Origin: Gemmatimonadota bacterium
GTDB taxonomy: Bacteria > Gemmatimonadota > Gemmatimonadetes > Longimicrobiales > Gaopeijiaceae
Length of the DNA: 64,000 nt
Direction: 5' to 3'
Assembly: GCA_022826565.1 (NCBI GenBank)
Contig: JAJDUP010000006.1
Location: forward strand, 1 to 64,000
The notes under the pieces were generated by a model. It had not been told where the DNA came from, did not search any database, and saw nothing but the letters and a program-made list of their open reading frames with translations. A program made the position numbers and the translations under genes. The stretch's first letter is position 1; each line of letters starts with the position of its first letter. Below are positions 1 through 10,612 of the stretch, in pieces.

Positions 1-372
<372 letters not shown>

Positions 373-436
373 GCATCCTCCTCCACGAATTTCCAACACT
401 GTACTGAGGTTCTGTACCTCCTTCTGCCCTTGAACG

Positions 437-557
<121 letters not shown>

Positions 558-564
558 GCTTTGC

Positions 565-609
565 GAACGCCCTGCCCGGATGCAGCATTCCGGGCAGGGC
601 GTTCATTTT
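565..609. terminator. rRNA operon hairpin terminator
   Basis: A perfect 16-bp inverted repeat (565-580 with 589-604) encloses an 8-nt loop and is followed by a short T-rich stretch (ATTTTGT). It ends the 23S-5S transcript and, because it is symmetrical, may also stop the convergent thiE transcript, whose stop codon lies only a few bases away at 613. The loop and right arm (581-603) recur at 21104-21126. Confidence 0.85.
581..603 (+). repeat. Short interspersed repeat, copy 1
   Basis: A 23-nt stretch that forms the loop and 3' arm of the rRNA terminator. It matches 21104-21126 at 21 of 23 positions. Here it is part of a perfect hairpin; at the second site the complementary left arm is missing. 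Confidence 0.4.
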
Positions 610-612
610 GTC

Positions 613-1275
613 CTATGAGTACCCGGAAGGCACTGCGCGCAGGAAGGCGCGAACGATGCGGCCCGGGTGCGGATCGGCCATCACGGCGCCCACGGCGGCG
701 CACCCGGCGGCTCCCGCCGCGAACACCTCCCCGGCCCGCTCGACGGTGATCCCCCCGATGCCCACCACCGGCGCGTTGACGGAGCGGGCCACCTCGGCGA
801 GGCGGTAGACACCGATGGCGGGCCCCGTGTCGGCCTTGGTCCAGGTGGCGTACACCGCGCCGCAACCGATGTAGTCGGCGCCGCGGGCGACTGCCTCCCG
901 GGCGGTGGCGGGGTCGTCGGTGGAATAGCCGATCAGGAAGCCGGGTGGGGCGAATCGGCGGGCCGCCTGCACGGGGAGGTCGTCAGGTCCGAGGTGGACA
1001 CCATCGGCGCCGACTGCGAGGGCGAGATCGATACGGTCGTTGATGAAGAGCAGGGCGCCGGCGGTGCGCGTCAGGTCGCGGAGGTGTCGTGCGAGGGGGA
1101 GTACATCTCGCGGCGGCAGGTGCTTTTCACGCAGCTGCACGGCGGGGGCGCCGGCGCGCAGTGCCGCATCCGCGACCGCGGCGACTCCGCCGGGGCCGGC
1201 CAGACGCCGGTCGGTGATCACCACCAGGCGAAGTCGGCGTGCGAGCGCGGCCGGAGGGGTCGTTGGTGCGGGCAT
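613..1275 (-). CDS. thiE: Thiamine-phosphate synthase
   Basis: A 220-aa TIM-barrel enzyme that joins 4-amino-5-hydroxymethyl-2-methylpyrimidine diphosphate to the thiazole phosphate, giving thiamine monophosphate in the cytoplasm. Visible family hallmarks are the N-terminal VVITDR strand, QLREK near residue 47, FINDR (77-81), DGVHLG (91-96) and the C-terminal phosphate-binding GIGGI (172-176). The length is normal. The ATG at 1275 gives a native N-terminus; in-frame codons upstream run into mltG. It is the last gene of the mltG-thiE stretch, 29 nt after mltG, and converges on the rRNA operon terminator. No thiamine riboswitch precedes it, so any thiamine control would have to act elsewhere. 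Confidence 0.93.
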   Translation of the reverse strand: MPAPTTPPAALARRLRLVVITDRRLAGPGGVAAVADAALRAGAPAVQLREKHLPPRDVLPLARHLRDLTRTAGALLFINDRIDLALAVGADGVHLGPDDLPVQAARRFAPPGFLIGYSTDDPATAREAVARGADYIGCGAVYATWTKADTGPAIGVYRLAEVARSVNAPVVGIGGITVERAGEVFAAGAAGCAAVGAVMADPHPGRIVRAFLRAVPSGYS

Positions 1276-1304
1276 CCGAGGTCGCTCCCGATGGCCGGGC
1301 GCCG

Positions 1305-2318
1305 CTATCGGCCTCCCGGGCTCTCCTGGCGTACCTGGGTGCGGGCATTGTTGTGCTCGCGCAGCGTCCGCGTGAAGATGTGCTCGCCGTTCCGCCTCGC
1401 GACGAAGTAGAGGAAACCCGTATCGGCGGGCCAGAGGGCTGCATCGAGCGCGGCGGCTCCCGGAGCGCTGATTGCGCCGGGGGGCAGACCCGCTTGCGTA
1501 TAGGTGTTGTATGGATGATCCGCAACGGAGTCCATCGCGGCGTACAGGAGCCGTGGCCGGTGTCCGCCGAGCGCGTACAGCACCGTGGGGTCGGCCTGCA
1601 GCAGCATCCCGATGCGGAGCCGGTTGTGATAGACGCTGGAGATCGTCGGCATTTCGCTCGTGAACACGGCTTCGGCCTGAATGATCGATGCAAGGGTGAC
1701 GACCTCGCGCTCCGTCAGGCCGATATCCTCCTGCCGGCTCCGGCGCTCGACCGTCCAGTAGTCGCGATAGGCTTGGATCATGGTCGTGACCACGGTCTCG
1801 ATGCGGACTCCCTCGGCGAACCGGTAGGTGTCCGGGAAGAGATACCCCTCGAGGCCGGGGCCGGGAACGTCCCACTCGGCGTGCCGTGCGGTCCCGCTGA
1901 GCCGGTCTGCGACCGTCGCAGAATCGGAGCCCGTGGCGACCGCGATTCGCGAAGCCATGCCCTCGATGGTCAGACCCTCGGGAATGGTCATCGGGTGAGT
2001 GACGACCCGGCCGGTTGTCAGGATGTCGAGGACGTGCCGAAAGGGGGCGCCGCGCTCGATGCGGTAGGTGCCGGCCTTGATCGAGTGATCCATGTCGCGC
2101 ATGCGGGCGTATGCATGGATGAAGATCCGCCGGCCGATGACCTGACGCGCCTCCAGCGAGTCGAGGGCTTCCACGAAGGTCGCCCCGTCGGGAATCGTGA
2201 CCACGGCTTCGCCGGGCGGCAGCTCTGGTGCGCAACCCGCGAAAGCCAGGATCGCGAGTGCGGTGCCGCAGGCGCTCGCCGGGCTCCTAGGCGCGGTCCG
2301 TCCGATCCTTCGGCTCAC
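1305..2318 (-). CDS. mltG: Endolytic murein transglycosylase MltG (YceG-like), putative lipoprotein
   Basis: MltG cuts nascent peptidoglycan strands in the periplasm and is thought to end glycan polymerisation. The YceG signature EGYLFPDTYRF is present, and the catalytic glutamate sits in ASIIQAE (about residue 216, equivalent to E218 of E. coli). From the GTG at 2318 the protein is 337 aa and begins with a signal sequence that ends in AFAGC, a lipobox with Cys29, whereas classic MltG has an uncleaved N-terminal helix. An ATG at 2387 is also in frame but would lengthen the overlap with ruvX. With the chosen start the overlap is 32 nt. The ruvX-mltG neighbourhood is common in bacteria. Confidence 0.9.
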   Translation of the reverse strand: MSRRIGRTAPRSPASACGTALAILAFAGCAPELPPGEAVVTIPDGATFVEALDSLEARQVIGRRIFIHAYARMRDMDHSIKAGTYRIERGAPFRHVLDILTTGRVVTHPMTIPEGLTIEGMASRIAVATGSDSATVADRLSGTARHAEWDVPGPGLEGYLFPDTYRFAEGVRIETVVTTMIQAYRDYWTVERRSRQEDIGLTEREVVTLASIIQAEAVFTSEMPTISSVYHNRLRIGMLLQADPTVLYALGGHRPRLLYAAMDSVADHPYNTYTQAGLPPGAISAPGAAALDAALWPADTGFLYFVARRNGEHIFTRTLREHNNARTQVRQESPGGR

Positions 2319-2757
2319 TTCCCCCGCCAGGTTCGGCCCGCCGCGCGTCGAGCCAGTCCTGCAGGAAGATTGCGGCTGCTCCGGCATCGATCCTCGCCTT
2401 GTTCTCTCTTGCCCTGCGCGGCAACCCGATCGACCGAATGCGGGCTTCCGCCTCCACCGAGGAATACCGCTCGTCCATGAAGAACACCGGAAGTCCGCTT
2501 CGTTTCTCGATTTGCCGGCCGAAAGCTCTCACCTCCGCGGTCCATTCATTCTCGCCTCCGCGCTGATCGAGGGGAAGCCCGACGACCAGAGCCTCCGCGC
2601 CGTGATCGTCGGCGAGCGCCAGGATGGCGGCGACCGGGGGACGCTTGCCGGCCCGCCGCGCGATGGTCGTGAGCGGCGTGGCGAGCGTCCCGGAGGCGTC
2701 GCTCAGGGCCACGCCGATGCGGCGCAGACCGTAATCGAGAGCCAGAACGCGGTTCAT
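2287..2757 (-). CDS. ruvX: Holliday junction resolvase-like / pre-16S rRNA nuclease YqgF
   Basis: A 156-aa RNase H-fold protein of the YqgF family, implicated in processing the 5' end of 16S rRNA and annotated as a putative Holliday junction resolvase. The first acidic residue is in [13 protein letters not shown] at the N-terminus, and the C-terminal motif [13 protein letters not shown] (the usual form is DERLTTxxA) supplies another. The ATG at 2757 is chosen because the fold starts immediately after it; an in-frame ATG at 2811 would add 18 residues not expected in the family. mltG follows with a short overlap on the same strand. Confidence 0.9.
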   Translation of the reverse strand: MNRVLALDYGLRRIGVALSDASGTLATPLTTIARRAGKRPPVAAILALADDHGAEALVVGLPLDQRGGENEWTAEVRAFGRQIEKRSGLPVFFMDERYSSVEAEARIRSIGLPRRARENKARIDAGAAAIFLQDWLDARRAEPGGGSEPKDRTDRA

Positions 2758-2783
2758 CGATGAACGGTCTGCGCGCCGCCCGC

Positions 2784-2812
2784 TTTCGGCAAGCCCGTGC
2801 GTCTCATACAAT
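2784..2812 (+). promoter_or_regulatory. Possible promoter for the VOC gene
   Basis: A good -10 hexamer TACAAT (2807-2812) is preceded at 17-nt spacing by a poor -35 (TTTCGG, 2784-2789). It lies in the 109-nt divergent gap between ruvX and the VOC gene, 54 nt before the VOC start codon. It rests on hexamer match only. Confidence 0.3.
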
Positions 2813-2866
2813 GTTGTCCCACCCGCGGCCGACCACGATTACTCCCCCACCACCCAGGCACCGCAC

Positions 2867-3237
<371 letters not shown>

Positions 3238-3250
<13 letters not shown>

Positions 3251-3267
3251 GGGCCGGGGAGCTGAGG
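3238..3267 (+). repeat. 15-nt tandem duplication over a stop codon
   Basis: The unit GCCGGGGAGCTGAGG occurs twice without interruption (3238-3252 and 3253-3267). The first copy contains the VOC stop codon and the second carries another in-frame TGA. It looks like a replication-slippage duplication with no coding consequence. Confidence 0.8.
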
Positions 3268-3296
3268 TAAGCCTCCGGCTTTCCTCTCGCGGGTGG

Positions 3297-3764
3297 TCAG
3301 CGTCCGCCGGTGTCTTCCTCTTTCGACGTCTCTTCGGAAGACTTCATGAAGATCTGGATCACGCCGTCCCGGGCCTCGCTTCCGTATTTCAGCCTTGCGG
3401 CGGGTCCCTTGAGAACCTCGATCCGGTCGATCCGGTCGGGGTCCAGCTGTTTCAAGGCCTCGTCCCTGGAGCCGTCAACGCGGACGCCATCGATGTAGAT
3501 GACCGGCTCGGCGCGGATCGCTCCGGCCTCTGCGTCCGCCGACCCGCGGATCCGGACGGTCATGCCTTGCCCGGACCGCGCCGCGGTGCCGGTGACCATC
3601 ATCTCGCGGGCCTCGATCACCGCCTGGCGCCTCACCTCCATCCGTTCCAGCTCCGCGCCCCGTCCCTTCGACGCCTGCGTCACCATCACGGTGCCGAACA
3701 CTCCCACTGCTCCGGCGCCCAGGATCAAGGCGATGTTACGTAGATCGTCGCGTCGGTTCCTCAT
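3297..3764 (-). CDS. Membrane-anchored stand-alone TonB-receptor plug-domain protein
   Basis: A 155-aa protein. Residues about 9-30 form one hydrophobic segment, so it should be anchored in the inner membrane with the rest outside the cytoplasm. The C-terminal half carries the plug pattern VIYIDGVRVDG, then RIDRIEVLKGPAARLKYGSEARDGVIQI, which is typical of TonB-dependent receptors. There is no beta-barrel and no signal-peptidase site. Similar detached plug domains occur at the ends of M56/BlaR1-type proteins in Bacteroidota; that comparison is from memory. No peptidase gene is beside it. The ATG at 3764 is the only start that includes the anchor without extra sequence. Its function is unknown. 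Confidence 0.75.
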   Translation of the reverse strand: MRNRRDDLRNIALILGAGAVGVFGTVMVTQASKGRGAELERMEVRRQAVIEAREMMVTGTAARSGQGMTVRIRGSADAEAGAIRAEPVIYIDGVRVDGSRDEALKQLDPDRIDRIEVLKGPAARLKYGSEARDGVIQIFMKSSEETSKEEDTGGR

Positions 3765-3841
3765 CAGGCAACTCCTGTCATGTCGGTATGGGTCGGCAGT
3801 GACCCACTTCACGGTAAACGTACGCGCGCCCGTCCCGCAAC

Positions 3842-4840
3842 TTACCGCAGCCGCAGCGGATCGGCATTCACGGCGAACCGGCCGCGCGTCACGCTGACGA
3901 GCCCCGTCCGCACCAGGAAGTCGAGGTCGCGGCGGAGCGTCCGTTGCGACAGCCCGGAATACAGTTGTGCGGTGCGCTGGTCGAGCTGGGCGATTTCCTC
4001 GAGATCGCGGGTTCCGTCGAGCGGAAGCGCGAGCATGAGGTCGCGCCGCCGCCGCAAGACTGTTCGTTTCCGGTGGGGGTTCCGCTCGAGGCGATCGAGG
4101 ACGAAGCCGCGCCAGGCGCTCGCGAAGTGGGCGCGCCGGATCAGATTCCCAAGGTCGTGCAGCCCGCCGAGCAGACCGTCGGCGGCGTACGAGATGAACG
4201 AAGTAAGCGAACGCTCCCGCGTAGCCAGCTGCAGTTGGCGAAGGTATTCGGGCCGCGTGGCGGCGTAGAAGGCGCCCGGGATCCGGGCGGCGACGGCCGG
4301 GTAGCCGGCATCGAGCAGGACGCAGGCCTCGGCAAGGCGGGCCGTGCGACCGTTTCCTTCGGCGAACGGGCGGATCCACAGCAGGTACACATGGGTGACG
4401 AGGGCGCGGATCACCGCACTGCCGAGATTGCCGCCCTCAACGGCCGGGGGGAAGTCACGGTCGAGCCAGCTGAAGAGGCCCGCGGTCAGTTCGGGAACCT
4501 GTTCGGCGCCCGGCGACGGATAGTCGGCGCGCGCGGGACCGGTGCGGAACGAGCCCACGCCGGCCACCCCGTCGTCCTCCGGGCCCCCAGCCGCCAGACG
4601 GTGCAGGCGAGGAAGCAACTCCACGCCCAGCGGCTCTCTGCTCTCGATCTCCGCGAGTTCCATCACGGCGCGCGCCTCATCCGACGTGTCCATGTCGATC
4701 AGGCGGGCCTGAACCGGCGGCGGCACCGGGCTGGCCCGAATCGCGGAGACCAGCGCATCGCACTCGCCGAGCTGGTAGCGGGTCCTCGGCGAGATCCCCC
4801 AATGGCGCCGGTACCGGATGTATGACGACTGCGGTATCAA
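3842..4840 (-). CDS. Fic-domain protein with an altered active site
   Basis: A 332-aa protein of the Fic family, whose members usually transfer AMP or another phosphate-containing group to a target side chain. The N-terminus matches a common Fic subfamily (YIRYRRHWGISPRTRY) and the C-terminus (from about 265) looks like a winged-helix DNA-binding region. The core motif reads RPFAEGNGRTAR at 157-168, where the canonical form is HPFx(D/E)GNGRxxR. The catalytic histidine is therefore Arg157 (codon CGC; CAC would give His). The segment that in relatives holds AIEGN is also shortened and altered (around residues 55-70). It starts with TTG at 4840, 115 nt from the divergent icd. It is probably inactive in classic AMPylation or repurposed, for example as a regulator. 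Confidence 0.85.
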   Translation of the reverse strand: MIPQSSYIRYRRHWGISPRTRYQLGECDALVSAIRASPVPPPVQARLIDMDTSDEARAVMELAEIESREPLGVELLPRLHRLAAGGPEDDGVAGVGSFRTGPARADYPSPGAEQVPELTAGLFSWLDRDFPPAVEGGNLGSAVIRALVTHVYLLWIRPFAEGNGRTARLAEACVLLDAGYPAVAARIPGAFYAATRPEYLRQLQLATRERSLTSFISYAADGLLGGLHDLGNLIRRAHFASAWRGFVLDRLERNPHRKRTVLRRRRDLMLALPLDGTRDLEEIAQLDQRTAQLYSGLSQRTLRRDLDFLVRTGLVSVTRGRFAVNADPLRLR

Positions 4841-4914
4841 GGCCTCGATTGCCCCCTCTCGCCGCCCCTGACAAATTCCGTGTCGGATTCAGGCAAATCG
4901 CTGTCAACGAATCT

Positions 4915-4923
4915 GCTACATTC
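4915..4923 (+). promoter_or_regulatory. Extended -10 promoter element for icd
   Basis: TGCTACATT is an extended -10 element (TG-N-TACATT) in the 115-nt gap between the divergent Fic gene and icd. Transcription would start near 4930, about 25 nt ahead of the icd GTG, leaving room for the GGAGG ribosome site at 4943-4947. No convincing -35 is seen, as is usual for extended -10 promoters. Confidence 0.4.
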
Positions 4924-4955
4924 ACAGGTTCACCCGCTACCCGGAGGCAAACCGC

Positions 4956-6191
<1,236 letters not shown>

Positions 6192-6216
6192 CCGAAGCGG
6201 GGACGGACAGCGCACG

Positions 6217-7719
6217 ATGCGGCTGGAGACATCCACGGGGGCGCCGGAACAGGTAGGGACGCCGCTGATGGTCGTGCTGGTCCCGTCGGAGCTGGATTTC
6301 GAGGAGTTGGCGGGGCTCAGCCGGACGACGGGCGGCGTGCTGAGCGAGGCGGTTTCGTCCGGCGACTTCCAGGGCCGGGAGCGGGACCGGTTGCTCGGGT
6401 ATCGGCGCGCGAGCCGCGGGCCCGAACGCGTGATGTTCGCGGGGGTCGGTCCCCTGAGCGGACTCACCGGCGAGAAGGTGCGTGCGGCGGCGGGCCGGGC
6501 CGTCCGGAGCGCCGAAGCGGCTCGCCTGGGTTCGCTGGCGCTGTGTCTCTCGTATCTGGGTCCCGAGGTCGATCCGAGGTGGTTTCAGGCCGCGGCGGAA
6601 GGGCTGGTGCTGGCGTCCTGGCGCTTCGACGAACTGAGGTCGCCGCCCGCGGCGGGAACCGAGTCGGAGGATTGGCCGCCGCGGGTCGAGTCGGCGGTGG
6701 TGGTGGCCGCGCCGTCGCGGGAGCTCGACCCGGCCGTCGAGGTCGGGCAGGCATTCGCGGCGGGTGAGAATCGGGCCCGCACACTGCAGGCGAGGCCGGG
6801 GAACGTCGCCACCCCCACGCAGCTCGGTGCCGAGGCGGTGCGCATCGCGGACGAAGCCGGGTTGCGGATCGAGGTCCTCGGCCCGGCAGAGATGGAAGCG
6901 GAGGGAATGGGGGCGCTTCTCTCCGTGGCGCAGGGCTCGGACGAGGAGCCGCGGCTGATCGTGCTCCGCCATGACGGGGGCGATCCGGCGGCCCCGCCGC
7001 TGGTGCTGGTGGGGAAGGGGCTGACCTTCGACGCGGGCGGCATTTCGATCAAGCCGGCGAAGGGCATGGAGGACATGAAGTACGACATGTCCGGAGGCGC
7101 GGCCGTTCTGGGCGCGATGCTGGCGATCGGGCGACTGGGCATCCCCGCGAATGTGATCGGCGTCGTCCCCAGCTCCGAGAACCTGCTGAACGGGTCGGCG
7201 ACGAAGCCGGGCGACGTGGTCTTCAGCCGCGCGGGCAAGTCGATCGAGGTGATCAACACGGATGCGGAGGGCCGGCTGATCCTGGCCGACGCGCTCGACT
7301 ACGCGGCCGAGTGGAATCCCGCTGCGATCGTGGACTGCGCCACGCTTACCGGCGCATGCGTCATCGCGCTGGGTCACCACCGCTCGGCGGTCCTCGGCAG
7401 CGACGAAGACCTCGTTGCCGAGGTGCGGAGCGCCGGTGACCGCGCGGGGCAGCCTTGCTGGCCGCTCCCGCTCGACGACCAGTACCGGAAGCAACTGAAG
7501 AGCGATGTCGCAGATCTGAAGAACGTCGGCGGGCGTCCCGCGGGTACGATTACGGCCGCCTGTTTCCTCTCCGAATTCGTCGGGGGTGTGCCTTGGGCCC
7601 ATCTGGACATCGCCGGAACGGCATATGGCAAGACGAAGAAGCCCTATCTGAAGGACGGACCCAACGGCACGCCCTGCCGCCTGCTCCTCGAATGGGTACG
7701 TGCGAGGACCGGATTCTGA
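6217..7719 (+). CDS. pepA: Leucyl aminopeptidase, M17 family
   Basis: A 500-aa cytosolic aminopeptidase that removes N-terminal residues using two metal ions. The catalytic C-terminal domain shows the metal-binding lysine and aspartate in GKGLTFDAGGISIKP and the signature NTDAEGRL, which provides another Asp and Glu plus the catalytic arginine. The N-terminal third is the less conserved macro-like domain. The ATG at 6217 is chosen; upstream in-frame codons are inside icd and give unlikely residues. In some bacteria PepA also binds DNA, but nothing here shows that. The next gene follows within a few bases. Confidence 0.95.
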   Translation: MRLETSTGAPEQVGTPLMVVLVPSELDFEELAGLSRTTGGVLSEAVSSGDFQGRERDRLLGYRRASRGPERVMFAGVGPLSGLTGEKVRAAAGRAVRSAEAARLGSLALCLSYLGPEVDPRWFQAAAEGLVLASWRFDELRSPPAAGTESEDWPPRVESAVVVAAPSRELDPAVEVGQAFAAGENRARTLQARPGNVATPTQLGAEAVRIADEAGLRIEVLGPAEMEAEGMGALLSVAQGSDEEPRLIVLRHDGGDPAAPPLVLVGKGLTFDAGGISIKPAKGMEDMKYDMSGGAAVLGAMLAIGRLGIPANVIGVVPSSENLLNGSATKPGDVVFSRAGKSIEVINTDAEGRLILADALDYAAEWNPAAIVDCATLTGACVIALGHHRSAVLGSDEDLVAEVRSAGDRAGQPCWPLPLDDQYRKQLKSDVADLKNVGGRPAGTITAACFLSEFVGGVPWAHLDIAGTAYGKTKKPYLKDGPNGTPCRLLLEWVRARTGF

Positions 7720-7724
7720 AACAC

Positions 7725-9698
7725 GTGAGGGGACGGGGGCTCGCGCCCGCATGTGGATTGGCTCTGGCGCTCGCCGCGTCGCCGGCTGGCGCGCAGGAAC
7801 CCCCCGATACGCTGCAGGTTCCGCCGGACTCGCTGGCCCAGGACTCGGCGGCGATGGCGGACTCGCTCGCGGCGGACTCCCTGGCGGCCGATTCACTCGC
7901 GGCCGATTCGGTCGATGTGGACAGCCTGCCCCCTCCGCCCGTCCTTCCCGCCCTGCCCGACCCCACGCCGGCGGGGAACCTCACGGGGGTCTGGGAGTGG
8001 AACCGCGACCAGCTGATGAGCGCGCGCGGCCAGACGCTGTGGGAATTGCTGAGCGATATCCCCGGCCTGCTGACGGTCCGCAGCGGCGATTTCGGAGCCG
8101 CCGTGGCGGTCTTTCCCATCGGACATTCGGGCGGCGGGATCCGGGTGTACCATGACGGTGTCGAGCACCTTCCGCTGGAGGGTGCCGTGCCCGACCTGTC
8201 GCGCATCCCCGTCTCCGGACTCCAGCGGGTGCGTGTCGTTCGCCGCCCGGGTGCGCTGGAGGTCCATCTCTTCCGCTATGAGCACGCCTCCCCCGAAGCG
8301 CTCACACTCATCGAAGCCGGGACCGGCGACCTCGACACCAACCTGCTCAGGGCCACGTTCTCCTTTCCGCGGGTCGTCATTGGCAAGGCTTCCGTAGCGA
8401 TCGAACGGCTGGATACGCAGGGACGGGAGATGCCGGGCGCGGTCACGGGCGTCTGGTTCCGCTACAGCCTCCACCGCGGAGACGCCGCGGGGATCCGCTT
8501 CGAGACGCGGCGCATGGCTGCCGACCGGGATGTGTTCACGGAGTCTCCGGGGTCCGTGAGCCGCTCCGATTGGACCCTGCAGGGAGTATGGGCTCCGGCT
8601 GACGGGATCCTGACCGAGGCGTGGGGTACAAGCGGCTCGGTGTCGACGGGTGACAGCGTTGCCACGTTCCCCTTCCTGGCGGAGTCGCGCGGACAGTACG
8701 GTGTTCGCTTGTCAGCCTCCGGAGGGCCGGTGTGGGGACGCGCCACCGCCCGGTTCAACGACGGCCAGGGCGTCGCCGACCGCGAGTTGTCGGCAGAGGT
8801 GTCGGTTGTCTCGGAGCGATGGGGCGGCGTCAACGCCCGCGTCAGGCGCGAGTCCTGGGGCGAGTCCGCCGGCGGGGGACACGACCTGGGCGCGTGGGTG
8901 GCTCCGATCCCGCAGGTGGCGTTCTTTGCCGAGCGGGGCGGGGGGTCGCGTTCGGTGCCCTACCTGAACCCGCTGCCGCCCGAAGAACCCGAAGACACCA
9001 CCATGACGACCGAAGATCCCGACTCGAGGGAGACGGGGCCCACCAGCCGATTCACCGAGCGCAGCGGGACGCGAGTCGGCGTCCGCGCGGGCTGGCGCGC
9101 CATCGAACTTTCCGGAGCGCGCGTGTCGGCCGAGGCCGACTCCGTCTGGCCCACCCAGCTTCTCTTCGACCGTGGCGGGCTTGTCCTGTCGCAGCCGCGC
9201 CGACAGGGATGGGAGCTCACGGGTAGAGTCCCGCTCTGGCCCCGGGGTCTCGACTTCGTGGGCGAAGTGCAGCTCTGGGAACCCGCCGACTCCATGGATG
9301 CGGTGTACTTCCCCGACCACATCTATCGCGGCAGCCTCTCCTTCCACAGGGTCTTCCGCGAAAGCGGCAACTTCGAGCTCTGGGTGGATCTGGGGGCGCA
9401 GGGCCGCTCGCCGATGAATGTGCCGGTGGGCGTACCGCCCGACCCCGAGGAAGTCGAGGGCATGCGGCCGGTTGGCGCGGTCCATCCCTACGCCGTCGAC
9501 GACGAGCCGGAACTGGTGCCGGATATCGTCCCCTTCTACCAGAACTGGTACTTTCGGCTGCAGATGCGCTTCCTGACCGTCAACATCTTCGCGACCGTCG
9601 ACAATCTCACCCTCAGGCGCAACAACCAGGATGTCCCGGGGAGACTTCTGGCCGGGACCCGGAGCTTCTACGGGGTGCGCTGGACGTTCTGGAACTAG
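7725..9698 (+). CDS. Secreted TonB-plug-like outer-membrane protein
   Basis: A protein of about 657 aa that begins with a clear signal peptide ending in SPAGAQ (about residue 24). A low-complexity stretch with repeated DSLAA units follows (about 40-65), then a plug-like domain (about 85-190) with LWELLSDIPGLLTVRSG and GLQRVRVVRRPGALEVH. The remainder is rich in alternating hydrophobic and aromatic residues and ends in RWTFWN; a C-terminal aromatic residue is typical of outer-membrane barrels. It resembles a reduced TonB-dependent receptor, but no TonB box or close relative is recognised. The GTG at 7725 is chosen because the signal peptide begins there; an in-frame ATG at 7692, inside pepA, is the alternative. 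Confidence 0.7.
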   Translation: MRGRGLAPACGLALALAASPAGAQEPPDTLQVPPDSLAQDSAAMADSLAADSLAADSLAADSVDVDSLPPPPVLPALPDPTPAGNLTGVWEWNRDQLMSARGQTLWELLSDIPGLLTVRSGDFGAAVAVFPIGHSGGGIRVYHDGVEHLPLEGAVPDLSRIPVSGLQRVRVVRRPGALEVHLFRYEHASPEALTLIEAGTGDLDTNLLRATFSFPRVVIGKASVAIERLDTQGREMPGAVTGVWFRYSLHRGDAAGIRFETRRMAADRDVFTESPGSVSRSDWTLQGVWAPADGILTEAWGTSGSVSTGDSVATFPFLAESRGQYGVRLSASGGPVWGRATARFNDGQGVADRELSAEVSVVSERWGGVNARVRRESWGESAGGGHDLGAWVAPIPQVAFFAERGGGSRSVPYLNPLPPEEPEDTTMTTEDPDSRETGPTSRFTERSGTRVGVRAGWRAIELSGARVSAEADSVWPTQLLFDRGGLVLSQPRRQGWELTGRVPLWPRGLDFVGEVQLWEPADSMDAVYFPDHIYRGSLSFHRVFRESGNFELWVDLGAQGRSPMNVPVGVPPDPEEVEGMRPVGAVHPYAVDDEPELVPDIVPFYQNWYFRLQMRFLTVNIFATVDNLTLRRNNQDVPGRLLAGTRSFYGVRWTFWN

Positions 9699-9709
9699 GG
9701 CAGGGCACC

Positions 9710-10612
9710 ATGATACGGAGCATGACCGGCTATGGAGCGGCGGAGGTGGAGCTGGCCGACGGCAGGATCCTGCGCGCCGAGATCCGGACGGTGAACCATC
9801 GTCACCTGAGCGTTTCCGCGAGCCTCCCCCGGGGATGGGAGAGCCTGCGGCCACAGGTCCTGGAATCGGTGCGCGGGACGCTGGCGCGCGGGGCAGTGTC
9901 CGTAACGGTCACATGCGGGGACGCGGCGGAAGAGGATGCGGAGCTGCCCGGGCTCGACATGGAGCGGGCGCGCCGGTACGTCGAGCTGCTGACCGCCGCG
10001 GGCGATGTACTGGATGTGGGGGGACATCTCGACATCAACACGCTCGCGGGGTTGCCGGGTGTGCTGCGGTCCCGGGGCGTGCCCGGCGAGGACGCTGGAG
10101 GGGACGAAGCGGGGCTGGGCGAGTGTATCGACGGGGCGCTGGCAGGGGTGGTCGCGATGCGCGAAAGCGAAGGGCGCCGGCTCGAAGACGTCCTGCGGGC
10201 GAGCGTGACCGCGATCGCCGGGGAGGTCGAGGCGGCCGAGGCCAGGGCGCCCGAGCGGCTCCTGCGCGAGAGGGACCGCCTGCGGGAGCGCGTTGCGGAG
10301 CTGACCGAGGCCGTCGAGGTGGACGAGGACCGTCTGGCGCGCGAGATCGCCTACCTTGCCGAAAAGTGGGACATCGCGGAGGAGCTGGAGCGGCTCCGTT
10401 CCCATGTCACGCTCTTTCTGGAGAGCCTCGCTGGACGTGGAGAGCGGGGTGAGCGCAAGACGGGCAAGCGGCTGGGGTTCGTGGTTCAGGAGATGCACAG
10501 AGAGGCGAATACGCTGGGTGCGAAGGCCAACGACCCCGCGATCACGGCGTCCGCGATCGCGATCAAGGAAGAGCTGGAGCGGCTGCGGGAACAGCTGGAG
10601 AACGTGGAGTGA
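9710..10612 (+). CDS. yicC: YicC family endoribonuclease
   Basis: A 300-aa YicC-family protein (YicC_N plus DUF1732). The N-terminus SMTGYGAAEVEL and the strand RTVNHRHLSVS are the family signature, and the highly conserved C-terminus reads FVVQEMHREANTLGAKAND. YicC of E. coli is an endoribonuclease that promotes decay of certain small RNAs and mRNAs. It sits directly before gmk and overlaps it by 4 nt, and this yicC-gmk-rpoZ order is very widespread in bacteria. Confidence 0.94.
   Translation: MIRSMTGYGAAEVELADGRILRAEIRTVNHRHLSVSASLPRGWESLRPQVLESVRGTLARGAVSVTVTCGDAAEEDAELPGLDMERARRYVELLTAAGDVLDVGGHLDINTLAGLPGVLRSRGVPGEDAGGDEAGLGECIDGALAGVVAMRESEGRRLEDVLRASVTAIAGEVEAAEARAPERLLRERDRLRERVAELTEAVEVDEDRLAREIAYLAEKWDIAEELERLRSHVTLFLESLAGRGERGERKTGKRLGFVVQEMHREANTLGAKANDPAITASAIAIKEELERLREQLENVE

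Noticed and set aside
1276..1304. Thiamine (TPP) riboswitch before thiE
   Set aside because: The gap to mltG is 29 nt, far too short, and no conserved TPP-riboswitch core is seen.
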